64,000 nucleotides of DNA from Magnaporthiopsis rhizophila (Eukaryota > Ascomycota > Sordariomycetes > Magnaporthales > Magnaporthaceae), in assembly GCA_003049465.1 (NCBI GenBank), contig PYSS01000113.1:1-64000 (forward strand), written 5' to 3'. Position numbers and translations under genes: made by a program. Within the stretch, counting starts at the first letter, position 1. Every line of letters starts with the position of its first letter. Positions 43,677 to 54,550 of the stretch are shown in pieces. The notes under the pieces are model-generated. The model saw only the letters and a program-made list of their open reading frames with translations, ran no database searches and was not told the DNA's origin.

Positions 43677-45164
43677 ATGGCCGAGGCCACTACTTCATTA
43701 CCGGGGCGCGCCGTCCGCTTCGCTCTCGACGTCGCAAACGGCCGCCATGTCCTCTCCAAGCTCGTCGGTCCAGCACTGCTCGCCCTGGACGTCGTGCTCT
43801 GCGCCCTGATCATCCTCAAAGTCCCCTGTGAGCCTCCTAGCTGCTCTTGGCTGGACATTTGCGGATATAAACAAATCCCTCGTTCGCTTTAGATGCTAAT
43901 CCTTCGGGGCCGTCTGGCTGCAGATACCGAAATCGACTGGGAGGCGTACATGGAGCAGATCTCGCAGTACGTCTCAGGCGAGCGCGACTACACCAAGATC
44001 CGTGGCGGCACCGGGCCCCTCGTGTACCCGGCAGGCCACGTCTACATCTACACGGCGCTGTACTATCTGACGAACGAGGGCAAGAACATTCTACTGGCGC
44101 AGCAGCTGTTCGCCGGCCTATACCTCGTGACCCTCGCCGTCGTCATGGAGTGCTACCGCAAGGCGAGGGTACGCACGGAACGAGCCCTCCCGACGTTTCG
44201 CCCTACGCTGTACGGATCCTTGGCTTGGCTGGGGGCTAACTGAAAAGAGCAGGCGCCGCCGTACATTCTCCCGCTCCTGGTTCTCTCGAAACGTCTCCAT
44301 AGCGTCTACGTCCTCCGCTGCTTCAACGACTGCTTTGCCGTCCTCTTCTTTTGGGTGGCCATATACTGCTTCCAGCGCCGGGCATGGACCCTTGGCGCGC
44401 TGGTGTACAGCTGGGGGATCGGGGTCAAGATGACGCTGCTCCTCTCCCTCCCGGTCGTGGGCCTCGTGCTCTTCCTGGGCCGAGGATTCGTGGGTGCCAT
44501 CCGGGTCGCGTCCATGATGGGTCAAGTGCAGGTCGGCATAGGCCTCCCATTCCTGTCCCACAACGCATGGGGCTATCTGGGCAGGGCGTTCGAGTTCTCG
44601 CGCCAGTTCTTCTTCAAGTGGACGGTCAATTGGCGCTTCATCGGCGAGGAAATCTTTCTCAGCAGGGCCTTCTCCCTCACGCTCCTGGTCCTGCACGCCT
44701 CGGTCCTCCTCGCCTTCGTCACCGCGCGGTGGCTGAAGCCGACAGGCAAGTCCCTGGGCCAGATCGCAGGCACCATCCTCTCCAAACGCCTCCCTTTTAA
44801 CGACCACCACGAGCTCGCCGTGACGGGCGCAGTCACGCCGCGCTATGTCCTGACGTCCATGCTAACGGCGACCGTCGCCGGGCTTCTCTTCGCACGGTCG
44901 CTGCACTACCAGTTCTATGCGTACCTCGCCTGGTCCACTCCTTATCTGCTCTACCGGGCTGGTCTCCATCCGGTCCTGCAGTACGGCCTCTGGGCCCTGC
45001 AGGAGTGGGCATGGAACGTGTATCCAAGCACGCCGGCCAGCTCTGCGGTCGTTGTCGGCGTCATGGCGGTCACGGTAGCCTCGGTATTCATCGGCGCGAC
45101 GTCCGAGTTCAAACCCCCTCCTCCTCCTCCAAGAGCATCCCCAAAGGCGGTAGCATCCAAATGA
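43677..45164 (+). CDS. ALG3: Dol-P-Man:Man5GlcNAc2-PP-Dol alpha-1,3-mannosyltransferase
   Basis: Exons are 43677-43827, 43924-44168 and 44253-45164 (435 aa). After a short cytosolic N-terminus the first helix leads to VPYTEIDWEAYMEQI, spanning intron 1. This is followed by YTKIRGGTGPLVYPAGHVYIY, a hallmark of the GT58 family. Later blocks are LSKRLHSVYVLRCFNDC, IGLPFLSHNAWGYLGRAFEFSR, FKWTVNWRFIGEEIFLS and FARSLHYQFYAYLAWSTPYLL. About ten membrane helices are expected. The enzyme acts in the ER lumen, adding the first lumenal mannose from dolichol-phosphate mannose to the lipid-linked N-glycan precursor. Its 3' end lies 54 bp from the convergent eIF1AD-like gene. An in-frame ATG at 43452 exists, but the one at 43677 has a near-ideal GCCGCCATGG context. 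Confidence 0.96.
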
Positions 45165-45218
45165 GCTAGTCGCTTAGGAATATGGGACGGGCATCTTTGA
45201 ATGACTTGCGGTTTATTT

Positions 45219-45733
45219 TCAGTCTTCGTCTTCCGAATCTGACGGTGGCATCTTGCCGACATTTGAGTCTTCTTCGTCGCTAATCTCCTCGCGCTTGGGG
45301 AACTGGGCCGGCCTGTGGATGGCAGCTAGTCGTTAGCGACAACTGGGGCAGGATCGGGCACCTAGGCGGGAAGCAATGCAAGGGAGAAGAGAAAAAATAA
45401 ATGAAGCGATTCGCCCTACCAGTACGCCTGCTTCCTCCACTCGCGCTCGTCCCGCACCACATTTATTATTTCGCCGTCGACCCTGCTGCCCTTGCGGTCC
45501 TCGTCGGCCGCCATCTCGAGCAGCACGTAGCCGCCCCGCCTGATCCAGATGGTGTTGCGGAAGCGCGCCGCGAGCTCGACCAGAACGGGCTTCTCGTTTG
45601 GCAGCGTGCACGAGTAAAGGCTGTTGCCCTCGGCCTTGACGACGCGCGCCAGCGACTGGTTGCTGGCGAGCGCGGCGGGCGGCGTGGTCGTCTCCTCGGC
45701 TGCCGCCTGAACGTTGCGTTTCGAACGCGCCAT
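45219..45733 (-). CDS. eIF1A-domain (S1/IF1-like) protein, EIF1AD homologue
   Basis: Exons are 45733-45420 and 45312-45219 (135 aa). The first exon holds an S1/IF1-type OB fold: QSLARVVKAEGNSLYSCTLP, ELAARFRNTIWIRRGGYVLLE, and then GEIINVVRDEREWRKQAYW. The second exon adds a short acidic tail, PAQFPKREEISDEED..SEDED. This layout (basic start, OB fold, acidic C-terminus) matches eukaryotic EIF1AD rather than eIF1A itself. EIF1AD has been linked to nuclear RNA processing and pre-40S maturation; its role in fungi is little known. The 107-nt intron has a GTAGGG donor; without splicing the frame ends directly after AYW. Confidence 0.88.
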
Positions 45734-46025
45734 TCTCTTGGATCGATGCGACGAGTTTGTGCGGTTGTTAGTACGGGCGTGTTTTGCGGATGGATGTCCC
45801 CCAGGAACCTTTTTTTTTTTTTTTGTCTTGACCTGCGCTGCAGCCTGTGGGTGGGGGAGCCCGCATTTACGGCTGCATCCGAGCCCCGCGCAAACACTTT
45901 AGGGAAGATCAATCAGGTATCCAGGATCCCATTTGGAACTTGCCCACGCTGTGAATTTATTGTTTAAACCCCTTTTTTCCACCTCGACGCCTGGCACCAT
46001 CGCAGACCATTAACACACAAGGGAT

Positions 46026-47060
46026 CTATTCCAATGCTCGAGCCTCAGCTTTTACTAGCAGGGCAAATGTGGTCCCCGGGCGAACGTGAAAGGTCTCTAG
46101 ACCCAACAGCTCCAGGAGCGCAGCCAAGGCCATGGAGTGGGACACGATTGCGATGAAAGGGCTTGGGTCTGAGAGCCATATGTCCTGCAGTACGGCCTGC
46201 CAGCGCCTCACATGCGTCTCGGGAGTCTCCGTCTGACCAGCGCGCCACAAGGGGTCCTCCTCGGCCAATTCCTCCGGTGAAGCGCGGAACCGCGGGTAGT
46301 GTTCGGCGATCCAGGCCCGGCTGCTCCGCCGGTCGCACGTGTGGTCCGTCACGCGCTCGCGCAGGCCCTCCTTGACCACTGGCGCGAACGGCCGGCCCGT
46401 CGACGCGGCCACATCGCCGTAGATCAGCGCCGTCGTGGCCAGGCACCGGCGCAGCGGGCTGCTGTATATCGCACCGGGAAACGGCACGCCCTGGTCCGGC
46501 GGCAGCGCGGCCAGCATCGCGTCAAGCCGCGCCTCCCGCTCGGCGGCGGCGACGGCGCCGCTGGGATCTTCCCCGTTGTCATCGCCCTCCAGCTCCACGG
46601 CCAGCTCGGCGCTCATGACGGTCCGGGCCCATGTGCGCCCTACATCCACGGCCTGCCGCACGCCCTCCTCCGTCAGCTCGGCGTCGGCCCAGACCCTGCC
46701 GTCGCCGTCGCCGTCGAGCAGGGACCAGTGCGCGTCCCACGCGGCCGTCCCGACCTCGGCCTCCTTGACGTTATGGTGGCCCACGCCGTGCCGGCTGTAA
46801 AAGATGACCTTGTAGCCGCCGTTTATGGCCGCCGCCGTCGCGCTGGACTTGCGACCGCCCGCGCGGTTGAGCTTGCGCAATGTCCGGGCCAACCCTGGCC
46901 AGGTTTGGCCTTCGGCCAGGCCGAAGCGCGGCTGCGTGCCGACGCGACCGTCGGGCGACACGGCGGCGAGGGCGCTGTAGTCGACGAAGAAGGTTGGGTC
47001 TGCTGAGAACTTAAGGTGGCCGCGGAACGGTGGGCAGGCCGGGGCGTTTGGTTCGGCCAT
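46026..47060 (-). CDS. Histidine phosphatase (phosphoglycerate-mutase-like) protein, Pmu1-type
   Basis: This is a single exon of 344 aa from the MAEPNAPA Met; the frame is open to an earlier ATG at 47297 that would add 79 poorly conserved residues. The catalytic block FYSRHGVGHHN (RHG) lies near residue 100. The family's second half has YSSPLRRCLATT with the conserved Arg, a RVTDHTCDRRS loop and IVSHSMAL carrying the second catalytic His. The order and the GxGHHN variant resemble fungal Pmu1-like phosphatases rather than glycolytic mutases. The substrate is unknown. Acidic linkers (DGDGDGRVWAD and GDDNGEDP) are insertions typical of this fungal group. Confidence 0.88.
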   Translation of the reverse strand: MAEPNAPACPPFRGHLKFSADPTFFVDYSALAAVSPDGRVGTQPRFGLAEGQTWPGLARTLRKLNRAGGRKSSATAAAINGGYKVIFYSRHGVGHHNVKEAEVGTAAWDAHWSLLDGDGDGRVWADAELTEEGVRQAVDVGRTWARTVMSAELAVELEGDDNGEDPSGAVAAAEREARLDAMLAALPPDQGVPFPGAIYSSPLRRCLATTALIYGDVAASTGRPFAPVVKEGLRERVTDHTCDRRSSRAWIAEHYPRFRASPEELAEEDPLWRAGQTETPETHVRRWQAVLQDIWLSDPSPFIAIVSHSMALAALLELLGLETFHVRPGTTFALLVKAEARALE

Positions 47061-47535
47061 TAGAATCCTGGCAATGAGCCAATTACTTGAATTCCAAGAT
47101 TTCTCCGTTAGGCTGTTTGACGAAATGCAAATCCCCTTTGAAAGTTGCCTGGCAAAAGCGGCATGCGCAAATTGGTGAGAGGAAAATGATTTTGGTGAGC
47201 AGCGGGGTAGGCCTGGATCTTGTATGACAGAGGCCTCTCCGCACCTAGTGATATGGGCAGGACTGAAGACATAGAGCCTCATGCACGTCGTTGCCACGAT
47301 GAATCCTGCCCAGAGATCTGCAGTTGTTTATTTTGATCCTGCGTTTTTGAAATCACTTTTCTTTTGTAGCCATCCAACGCCTTATCCAAGTGTTTGTGCC
47401 ACCTTCTTTTCCGATGTCAGACGATAAGTTACAGCCGTATCGTGTATGTGCATGCATTTTCACCTCATACTACGTTCAAAATGTGTCTTTTATATCCAGA
47501 TGCCCGCCATGAACTGCAAAAGAAGGTAAATCTCC
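47061..47535. other. Intergenic, no supported gene
   Basis: This 475 bp lies between two genes on the same strand. It would hold the deformylase 3' UTR and the phosphatase promoter, or part of an N-terminal extension if the start at 47297 is used. Confidence 0.45.
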
Positions 47536-48393
47536 TCAGTTAAACACAACCGTCTTTTGGTTGTTGAGAAACACCCTGCGCTCGGCATACCACTGGACAG
47601 CGGCGCCAAGGACCAGGGTCTCGACGGCGGCGCCCTCGTCGACCAGCTGCTTGGGGCCCATGCTGTGGTCGACGCGCGAGATGCGCTGCTCGATGATAGG
47701 GCCCTCGTCTAGGTCGGCCGTGACAAAGTGCGCGGTGGCGCCGATGATCTTGACGCCACGGTCGTAGGCCTGGTGGTAGGGCTTGGCGCCCTTGAAGGAC
47801 GGCAGGAAGCTGTGGTGTATGTTGATGATGCGGCCGCTCATGGCCTCGCACAGGGTCGGGCTGAGGACCTGCATGTAGCGGGCCAGCACGATGAGCTCGA
47901 CGCCGCGCTCGCGGGCCAAGCGCAGGACCTCGGCCTCCTGCTCGGCCTTGGTGTCCTTGGTGACAGGCAGGTGGCGGAACTCGATCCCGTAGCTCTCGGC
48001 CAGGGCGGCAAAGTCCGGGTGGTTGGACACGATGAGCGCAACGTCGATGGCGAGGCGGCCGCTGCGGGCGCGGAAGAGCAGGTCGTTAAGGCAGTGGCCG
48101 ATCTTGGAGACCATGATGAGCACCTTTGTCTTGCGCGACACGGGCCTGATGTCATACGTCATGCCGTATTCGGCAGCCAGCTTCGTAAAGTCGCTGCTGC
48201 CGAGCTCCTCGGCCTCGGCGGCCGGGGCGGGGCCGAAGTGCACACGCATGAAGAACTTTTGCGAGCCGGTGTCGGAGAACTGCTTGAGGTCCAGGATGTT
48301 GATATTGCGCGCCGCGAAGATGCCCGTCACGGCGTGCACGATGCCCGGCTTGTCGGGACACGACAGCGTCAGGATGTACTCGTCTGTGGCCAT
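47536..48393 (-). CDS. Formyltetrahydrofolate deformylase (PurU-like)
   Basis: This is a single exon of 285 aa from MATDEYILTLSC; an in-frame ATG 10 codons earlier (48423) is possible. Residues 1-80 form an ACT domain (LSCPDKPGIVHAVTGIFAARNINILDLKQFSD). The rest is a formyltransferase-fold hydrolase with VLIMVSKIGHCLNDLL, ALIVSNHPDFAALAESYGIEF, LARYMQVLSPTL, the active-site INIHHSFLPSFKGAKPY, and TADLDEGPIIEQ with the catalytic Asp. It hydrolyses 10-formyltetrahydrofolate to formate and tetrahydrofolate and so balances one-carbon pools. It is related to bacterial purU and is found in filamentous fungi but not in Saccharomyces; the bacterial-like sequence could reflect old transfer (inference). 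Confidence 0.94.
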   Translation of the reverse strand: MATDEYILTLSCPDKPGIVHAVTGIFAARNINILDLKQFSDTGSQKFFMRVHFGPAPAAEAEELGSSDFTKLAAEYGMTYDIRPVSRKTKVLIMVSKIGHCLNDLLFRARSGRLAIDVALIVSNHPDFAALAESYGIEFRHLPVTKDTKAEQEAEVLRLARERGVELIVLARYMQVLSPTLCEAMSGRIINIHHSFLPSFKGAKPYHQAYDRGVKIIGATAHFVTADLDEGPIIEQRISRVDHSMGPKQLVDEGAAVETLVLGAAVQWYAERRVFLNNQKTVVFN

Positions 48394-48523
48394 GTTGGCT
48401 GGGGGGCAGGCGTATGTAGACAAGGGGTCTTTCGTGTCCCGTTCTGTGTATCTTGTGTGTCCCGCTGTGCTTGGGCGATGACTCCTCCAGGCGCCAGGGC
48501 AGGGAAAGATTATGTCTTTCTGG

Positions 48524-48529
48524 TATATA
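48524..48529 (-). promoter_or_regulatory. TATA box of the deformylase gene
   Basis: TATATA lies about 131 bp upstream of the ATG at 48393. Confidence 0.5.
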
Positions 48530-49844
48530 AGGTACCCGTTAAGAATTACAGCTCCACGGCCACAGGTTCCAACGAGTAACGCCGGCTACGAGTGCGGGAC
48601 TTTAAGGTGCTGGAGCTGAGCCGCTCACCGAGGCTCACTCGGTGCAAAATTTTGGGTTGAGTCATGATCCGCCCGTTCCGTCAAAGTCTGGCTCCTACAT
48701 CGGCGCCGGCTGAGCTGAGCAGCCAAGTGGCCGGGGCGGGGCGGGGAGCGGTTATTTCAAAGAACGCCGGGACCTAAGACAGATGGAAGCAGAAAATGCG
48801 GGTGTGCGTTAATGAAATACCTAGTTGCATCGGCGGGGTCCTAGGGATTAAACACAGTTCGTAGATAAGCACGGTCGAGGGATAATGGGGATCTGAATGG
48901 AGAAACTGGAATGACAGAATGCTCAGGGAAGAACCCAGCACGACGAAGTAGGTGTGGATGAGGCGAGACGCCTGTCCTGGCGTCGGTGTCCACCGTGCCA
49001 TTCTTCTCGAGCGAGCGTCGACGCCTGTGCGGCTGGAAAGATTCTGAGGCGGCCGGCATCGAACCAGGAGCTACGGCAATGACGAAAAGCCGCAGGATTC
49101 GTGCGCTCAGGCTACAGCCCAACCAAGCAGATCTGGGCTCGTGAGAGACGAGCGTGGTACTAGGCGCAAAACCAGGCCAAGACACCTCGTGCCACCAGGA
49201 CATTACGAACTCGAAGCCACAAGCCGCGGTCGCTTCAATCGCGAGCTGCAATCCATCGATCCTTTCTTGAATGGGGGCCAGTCTTTGGTGGTCGTCGCGG
49301 GCGAAAGGTAGGTTGATTGATGACAGCTGCAAAGCAGGTAAATCTGCACGCGCGCATTTTGTATTTTTTGCGTCATCAGCCACTGGCATGAGGTCCAATT
49401 TCCCACCTTCAGAGAGCCTGGTGAGCACGGGCCAGCGGGGTCGGTACAAGCTTCCATGCTCTTGACGGATCCCACCCCCCCAAAAAGGCGTGCGACAGAA
49501 ATCCAGCACGACCCATGACGCACCGACCACGAACAAAGTTTGGCTGAGTCCTAGCTCCAGTTCTCTGCCAGCCACCGACGAGTCGCTACGGCCCACGATA
49601 AACCACAAACCTCCACCTAGCCTCCTCATCTCCACCAAAGGTCCGCTCTCTCTCCATCCAACGCTGCCGCCTCGACAGAAGCACACGACAGCCTCTTTGT
49701 GCCGCATCTGCTCCCTTATTCGAACCCAGGCGACACTCGATCCCTCTTGAAAGCCTCCCTCGTCACAGCTTTCGCTGCTCCTCTTGCTACTGCTGCTGCC
49801 ACCACCGCCGCCCCTCCGAGCGACCCCGCGACATCCGAGCGACG
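48530..49844. other. Divergent intergenic region
   Basis: This 1.3 kb lies between the deformylase and Pom33-like genes. A 360-codon open frame on the minus strand (48841-49923) overlaps the Pom33 first exon and shows no domain, so I treat it as chance. Confidence 0.45.
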
Positions 49845-50961
49845 ATGCCACCCCCGTCGGCGAATCAACCTTTGGGCCAGCGGCTTCTGGCGCTTGCCCA
49901 GACGTTGCAGTGTACGTGTTCACATCTTATGCCTCTGTTTTTGGTCAAACTCGTCTAGCTAACGCCACTGATTTTTGCTCTTCGTAGTCGCATGGTTTGT
50001 TGGGTATGTCTTTCGACTCTCGCATTTGCGGTCGCCCTCAACGGAGGTGGCGACGAGGAGTATAGAGAGCAGAGGGCTTTATGCTGACATTTCGTTTCAA
50101 CTTCAGTCATTCTATCCTGATCGCCGCAACCGCCAAGTACACGCTCGCGTGGATAGCCTTCAAGGGATACCGGTCCAACATCGCCTACCGGTTTGTCTTC
50201 CTGGCCGCTGTCGCCACGTATGGCATCGTCGTGTACAAGACTCTGCGTGCCCGTCTCAAGCAGCAGCGAGGGGCGCAGATCAGCCCGCTTGCTTTGGCTG
50301 CCGATGAGAATGTCCAGTATCTGAGTAAGTCGAGCTCTGGCTCCGTCTTCTCCGTTGTGTGCTTGCCCATTTTCCTCCAGCCTGTCGCTAAACTTCGGTC
50401 GCTTGGGCAGTCCTCGGCCTCGTCTGGCTTTTCTCTCCTCGATACATCCTGGCAACGCTTCCGTATTCCATCTACTCTTTCTTCCACGTTGCGACCTACG
50501 CTCGCGCCGCCTTGATCCCGGCCGTCTCCCCACCCAAGGCAGCCCCCGCTGCGGACGCGGCCCCAGGGTCAAAGCCTGCCTCGGCATCTCACCCGCTCTC
50601 CGACGCCATCGGCAGGTTTGTCAAGGAATATTATGACGCGTCCATGTCGGTGGTCGCGACCCTCGAGATCCTCCTCTGGTCCTCTCTGTGCTTCTCGGCC
50701 CTCCTGTTCCAGCGCCGCTCCTGGATCCTGCTGCCCATTTACACGGCCTTCCTGCGCGCGCGCTTCACGCAGAGCGTGCACGTGCAGAACTCGTTCGCTC
50801 ATCTCGAGGCCAAAATAGACAACCTCATGGGGAACCAGGGCACCCCGCCCGCCGTGCGCCAGGCTTGGGACATCCTCAAGAATACCTCGAGGCAGTTTTA
50901 CGTCATGACGGACCTCACCCGCTACGTCAACGGAGCCGCCGCACCCAAGAAGAGCTCTTGA
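49845..50961 (+). CDS. Pom33/TMEM33-family nucleoporin and ER membrane protein
   Basis: Exons are 49845-49911, 49988-50003, 50107-50324 and 50411-50961 (283 aa). Exon 2 is only 16 nt, yet it exactly completes LALAQTLQFAWFVGHSILI, a hallmark block of TMEM33/Pom33 proteins. Four hydrophobic helices follow (HSILIAATAKY, YRFVFLAAVATYGIVVY, VLGLVWLFSPRYILATLPYSIYSFFHV, and a helix near LEILLWSSLCFSALLF). The family's C-terminal region is also present: RRSWILLPIYTAFLRARF, NLMG and an amphipathic stretch. Yeast Pom33 associates with the nuclear pore and helps pore distribution; the animal homologue acts in ER membranes. Intron donors are GTACGT, GTATGT and GTAAGT. Without exon 2 the frame is lost, so the microexon is required. 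Confidence 0.9.
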
Positions 50962-51257
50962 GCACCCTTTACACAAGCAGCTTCGCCGCCATGCTTTCGC
51001 TGCATGCCAACAGGTATGGGTGCGTGGGGGTCAAGAAGCCTTGGTGTCGAAGCAAGGCGGGTGACAGGGGCACTGTGGAGGCACGAGACCAAGCTCACAG
51101 AGCAATGAAGAATGGTGTTGAGGACATCGCGAAACGGTTTAAGCATCCCATCACCGGCTGGTATCGCTGGGATCGGTCGGTCTCTCTGCTCACACCCTTT
51201 TGCGGCATCGCTATATATGCCGTTAGTCCCTTTGCACCGGACATCCTCACGGCAGGG

Positions 51258-51295
<38 letters not shown>

Positions 51296-51303
51296 NNNNN
51301 NNN

Positions 51304-51336
<33 letters not shown>

Positions 51337-52259
51337 AAGAGATTGAGTCGCTAGGAAAGCGTGTATTTGTACTGAATGTTTTCGGGAGATCGAGATCAAA
51401 GGTGGGACTCGTTTGGTGGGGGCAAGACTGTTGACAGCCAGGAGAGAAAGAGCCTCGAACAAGAGGTAAGGGGCCCACGGCGTGACGCGTCATGTTTCCT
51501 CCCTCTCGAGTATTCTTCTCCCTGGCTTATTTTCTATCGATCATACTTATGCGTTATCAGTTTGAGCGGAGTTCGAGGAGGGTCGTGTCATTTTGGCACT
51601 GTCTGTTTTGGTATTTCAGCTACGTTCTCTCGGGTTTGTTCAGTGATGGCACATCACTTTTGGTGGAGTATCTTACAATGCCACATTTCCACTCTCCTGG
51701 TTTGCAAAGTCGACTCGTCATGACAATATGCGGCCTGAGCTCAGAGCTCGTTTCTGCCATGTGCCTCTGTCGATCCGATGACGAAGCCAGGGTTCGGGTC
51801 CAGCGTTAGGGTGTGAACGGATCAAATGGCTTGTGCTTTCTGCTTCTCGGATTGCGCACAGACCACTTACCGCGACTTAACGTGGTCCCACCTCTGGTTC
51901 CAGTGAGCCCGCCAGCGCCCGCATTCGATTCGATGACGTCGCATGCGGTCAGCCTGGTGCGTTCCGCGCGGCCGGGTCTTGGTTGGCTCCTGGCGTCTAT
52001 GCGTTCAAACCTGGCGGCAACGTGAGGCAACCAACACAAAATGGTACGCCCCTCTTCTGCCGCATGCGAAACGGAAATAGACGCAAGGCTGCCATCTTGG
52101 GACAAATACCTTTGATTTCATTGCATCCAACTTCCTTCTTGACGTACCGCTCAAACGGCCTCTCCTGCAGGCTGCCCCTTTGCTCGCCTCCTGATCCCTG
52201 CGGCCTGCTTCAAACGAGACCATCGACCTCTTCTTCACCACCCACTCCAGGCGTCAACT
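50962..52259. other. Intergenic with long T tract and assembly gap
   Basis: This 1.3 kb lies between the Pom33-like and PTEN-like genes. It contains a poly(T) of at least 67 nt split by eight N's at 51296-51303. No gene is supported; short frames lack motifs. Confidence 0.5.
51261..51335. repeat. T homopolymer with eight N's
   Basis: T's run over 51261-51295, N's over 51296-51303, and T's over 51304-51335. The true length and any intervening sequence are unknown. Confidence 0.85.
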
Positions 52260-54421
52260 ATGGCGTCAATATTACGGCAGATAGTGGCTGGGCCGAGAGC
52301 CAGGCACGAGGAAACAGGTCTCGACCTGTGCTACGTGACATCCAACATCATCGCGACGTATGCCACCCTTGCCGCCTCTTGCCCGCCCAATTGCGCGGGG
52401 AGACGGGCTCCGTAAGCTCACAGAATGAAATCACAATTGGCAGGTCCGGGCCGTCGCAGACATACCCGCAGCGGGCCTACCGCAACCCCCTCGACCGGCT
52501 TGTCGCCTTCCTCGACGACCAACATGGCGACGACTGGGCCATATGGGAGTTCCGCGGCGAGGGAACCGGGTACCCAGATGACGCCGTGTACGGGCGCATC
52601 AGGCACTACCCCTGGCCCGATCACCACCCGCCACCCTTCCGCCTTGTGCCCCTGATAATGGCCTCGATGCGCAACTGGCTTGCTGGCGGAGAACTGGGCG
52701 GCCCTGGGCATGGGGTAGATACCCCAATCAAAACAGAGACAAGGAGCTCAAAAGATCACCCAGCTTCAGGAGAAGCGGGAAAGGTCCAGGACAAGGCCAA
52801 GGCCGAGCGGCTGGAGTCCGAAGAGCACACGTCGGAAAGCGTCGAGGCCGGAACCAAGAAGGGCCGCGTGGTCGTGGTGCACTGCAAGGCGGGCAAGGGC
52901 CGTTCAGGTTCGATGGCGTGCAGCTTCCTCATCTCGGAGCGGGGATGGACGCCCGAGGATGCGCTGGCACGCTTCACGGAGCGGCGAATGCGGCCGAAAT
53001 TCGGCGCCGGGGTGACCATCCCCTCACAGCTCCGCTGGATCAGCTACGTTGACCGGTGGGCCAACCATGGCGGCAAGCGCTACACGGACCGCGCGGTTGA
53101 GATCGTCGAGGTGCACATGTGGGGCCTGCGCAACGGCGTCAAGGTCTCGGTCGAGCACTTTGTCGACGAGGGCCGCAGGATCAAGGTGCTGCACACCTTC
53201 ACGCGCGATGAGAGGGTCATTGTCGAGGGCGACACCCCCAGCGCCGGCACCGTCGCCGAGGTCGTTCCTGACCTGACCAAGCTCGCCGCCGCCGAGGCGA
53301 GCTCGGGCGCCGGGGAGGATGCCGACTACGAGGCCGTGAAGGATGAACCCAGGAAGAACGATGGTGCTGATGCTGTTCTCATCAAGCCGAACAAGTCATC
53401 CAAGGCCGCAAGCTTGATGCGCAAACTTTCGAAGCGTACCATAGGGAGCCCGCATCGGATCCAGAGCGAGCAAGAAGACGCGCCATCAACGTCCTCCTCA
53501 ACTGCGGCTAGCACGCAGCTCCTGTCCTCCGCCACATCCGCAACCGCGACACCGGCCTCGGTGTCGGCCTCTCAGAGCTCATTGAGCAAGGCGTCCGGCA
53601 GCTCGGAAAAGGAGCCTGGCGGAATGGCGGTGATCTTCAAACCCAAGCGGCCGCTGATAGTCCCAAACAGCGATATAAACATCGCCGTTGAGCGGCGCAA
53701 CAAAGCCCCGGCGTCGATGGGGCTCATGACCATGGTGACGGCTGTTGCACACGTGTGGTTCAACGTCTTCTTCGAGGGCAAGGGACCCGAGCAGGGGGGC
53801 AAGGCAGACGATAGCGGCGTCTTTCAAATCGAGTGGGACAAGATGGACGGCATCAAGGGCAGCAGTCAGAAAGGAACGCGGGGCCTAGATAGGCTGGCCG
53901 TTGTCTGGAGAACTGTCGAGTCCGCACCCGAGAGCAAGGCCGAGGGCGAACCATCATCCACTCAAGACGGGCTCTTGCAGGGAGGCGCCACCATTCACCT
54001 GACCCGAGCATCGACCGAGATCAGGGAGCCTGGCGAGGGCGAGGAGGTGCCGCAGATGGCCGCGGCGGATTGGAAGGGTGACAACAAGGAAGACCCGGAG
54101 GCGGAGAAGCGGCTGGGCTTGCGGGTCCAGGACCCCGATAGCGCCAATGTCAGCAAAGCCAGCAGCATCAAGAGTTTCAAGATGGAGGATGTCGATGGGA
54201 AGGGTGAAGGAGGGCCGGTTGGCTCCGGCAAGGACAAAGACGGAGACACCGATTCGCTCATGGGCGTCAAGACCAGCGGGCCCGAGGGAGATGATCTGGA
54301 CGATTCCGTCATCTCGCCGGCGTCGTCGAAACTGACGGGTCGGAAACCGGATGGTGACGGCGCTGGGGTGGAGCCTTCGGTTGCCGATGCGACTGCTAAG
54401 AAGGGCTTCGTCGTGGAATGA
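52260..54421 (+). CDS. TEP1: PTEN-like phosphoinositide/protein phosphatase (Tep1 homologue)
   Basis: Exons are 52260-52357 and 52444-54421 (691 aa). Exon 1 encodes MASILRQIVAG..LDLCYVTSNIIA, the usual PTEN start; the 86-nt intron joins to SGPSQTYPQRAYRNPLDRLVAFLD. The active-site loop is HCKAGKGRSG (HCxxGxxR with Lys/Gly as in PTEN). IPSQLRWISYVDRW completes the phosphatase domain. A C2-like region follows (VEIVEVHMWGLRNGVKVSVEHFV.. to ..AHVWFNVFFEGK), interrupted by a disordered Ser/Thr-rich insertion of about 130 residues. The C-terminus is acidic and disordered. PTEN removes the 3-phosphate from PtdIns(3,4,5)P3 and opposes PI3K signalling. The gene ends within a 70-bp direct duplication. 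An open frame begins upstream at 51983, but only the spliced start matches PTEN. Confidence 0.93.
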
Positions 54422-54550
54422 GGAAGTAGAAGTTCTCATTGTTGACAGAGCGCCCTCTAACCCTGAATTATAATCACTTCTCGTGGAATGAGGAAGTAGA
54501 AGTTCTCATTGTTGACAGAGCGCCCTCTAACCCTGAATTATAATCACTTC
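54411..54550 (+). repeat. Perfect 70-bp tandem duplication across the PTEN-like stop codon
   Basis: The 70 bp at 54411-54480 are repeated exactly at 54481-54550. The first copy contains the last codons and stop of the gene; the second lies in the 3' UTR. Confidence 0.95.

Noticed and set aside
48841..49923. 360-codon minus-strand frame
   Set aside because: It is low complexity, has no recognised domain and overlaps the first exon of the Pom33-like gene.
51983..52259. Upstream in-frame extension of the PTEN-like gene
   Set aside because: The extension has no similarity to PTEN. The spliced ATG at 52260 gives the conserved N-terminal sequence.
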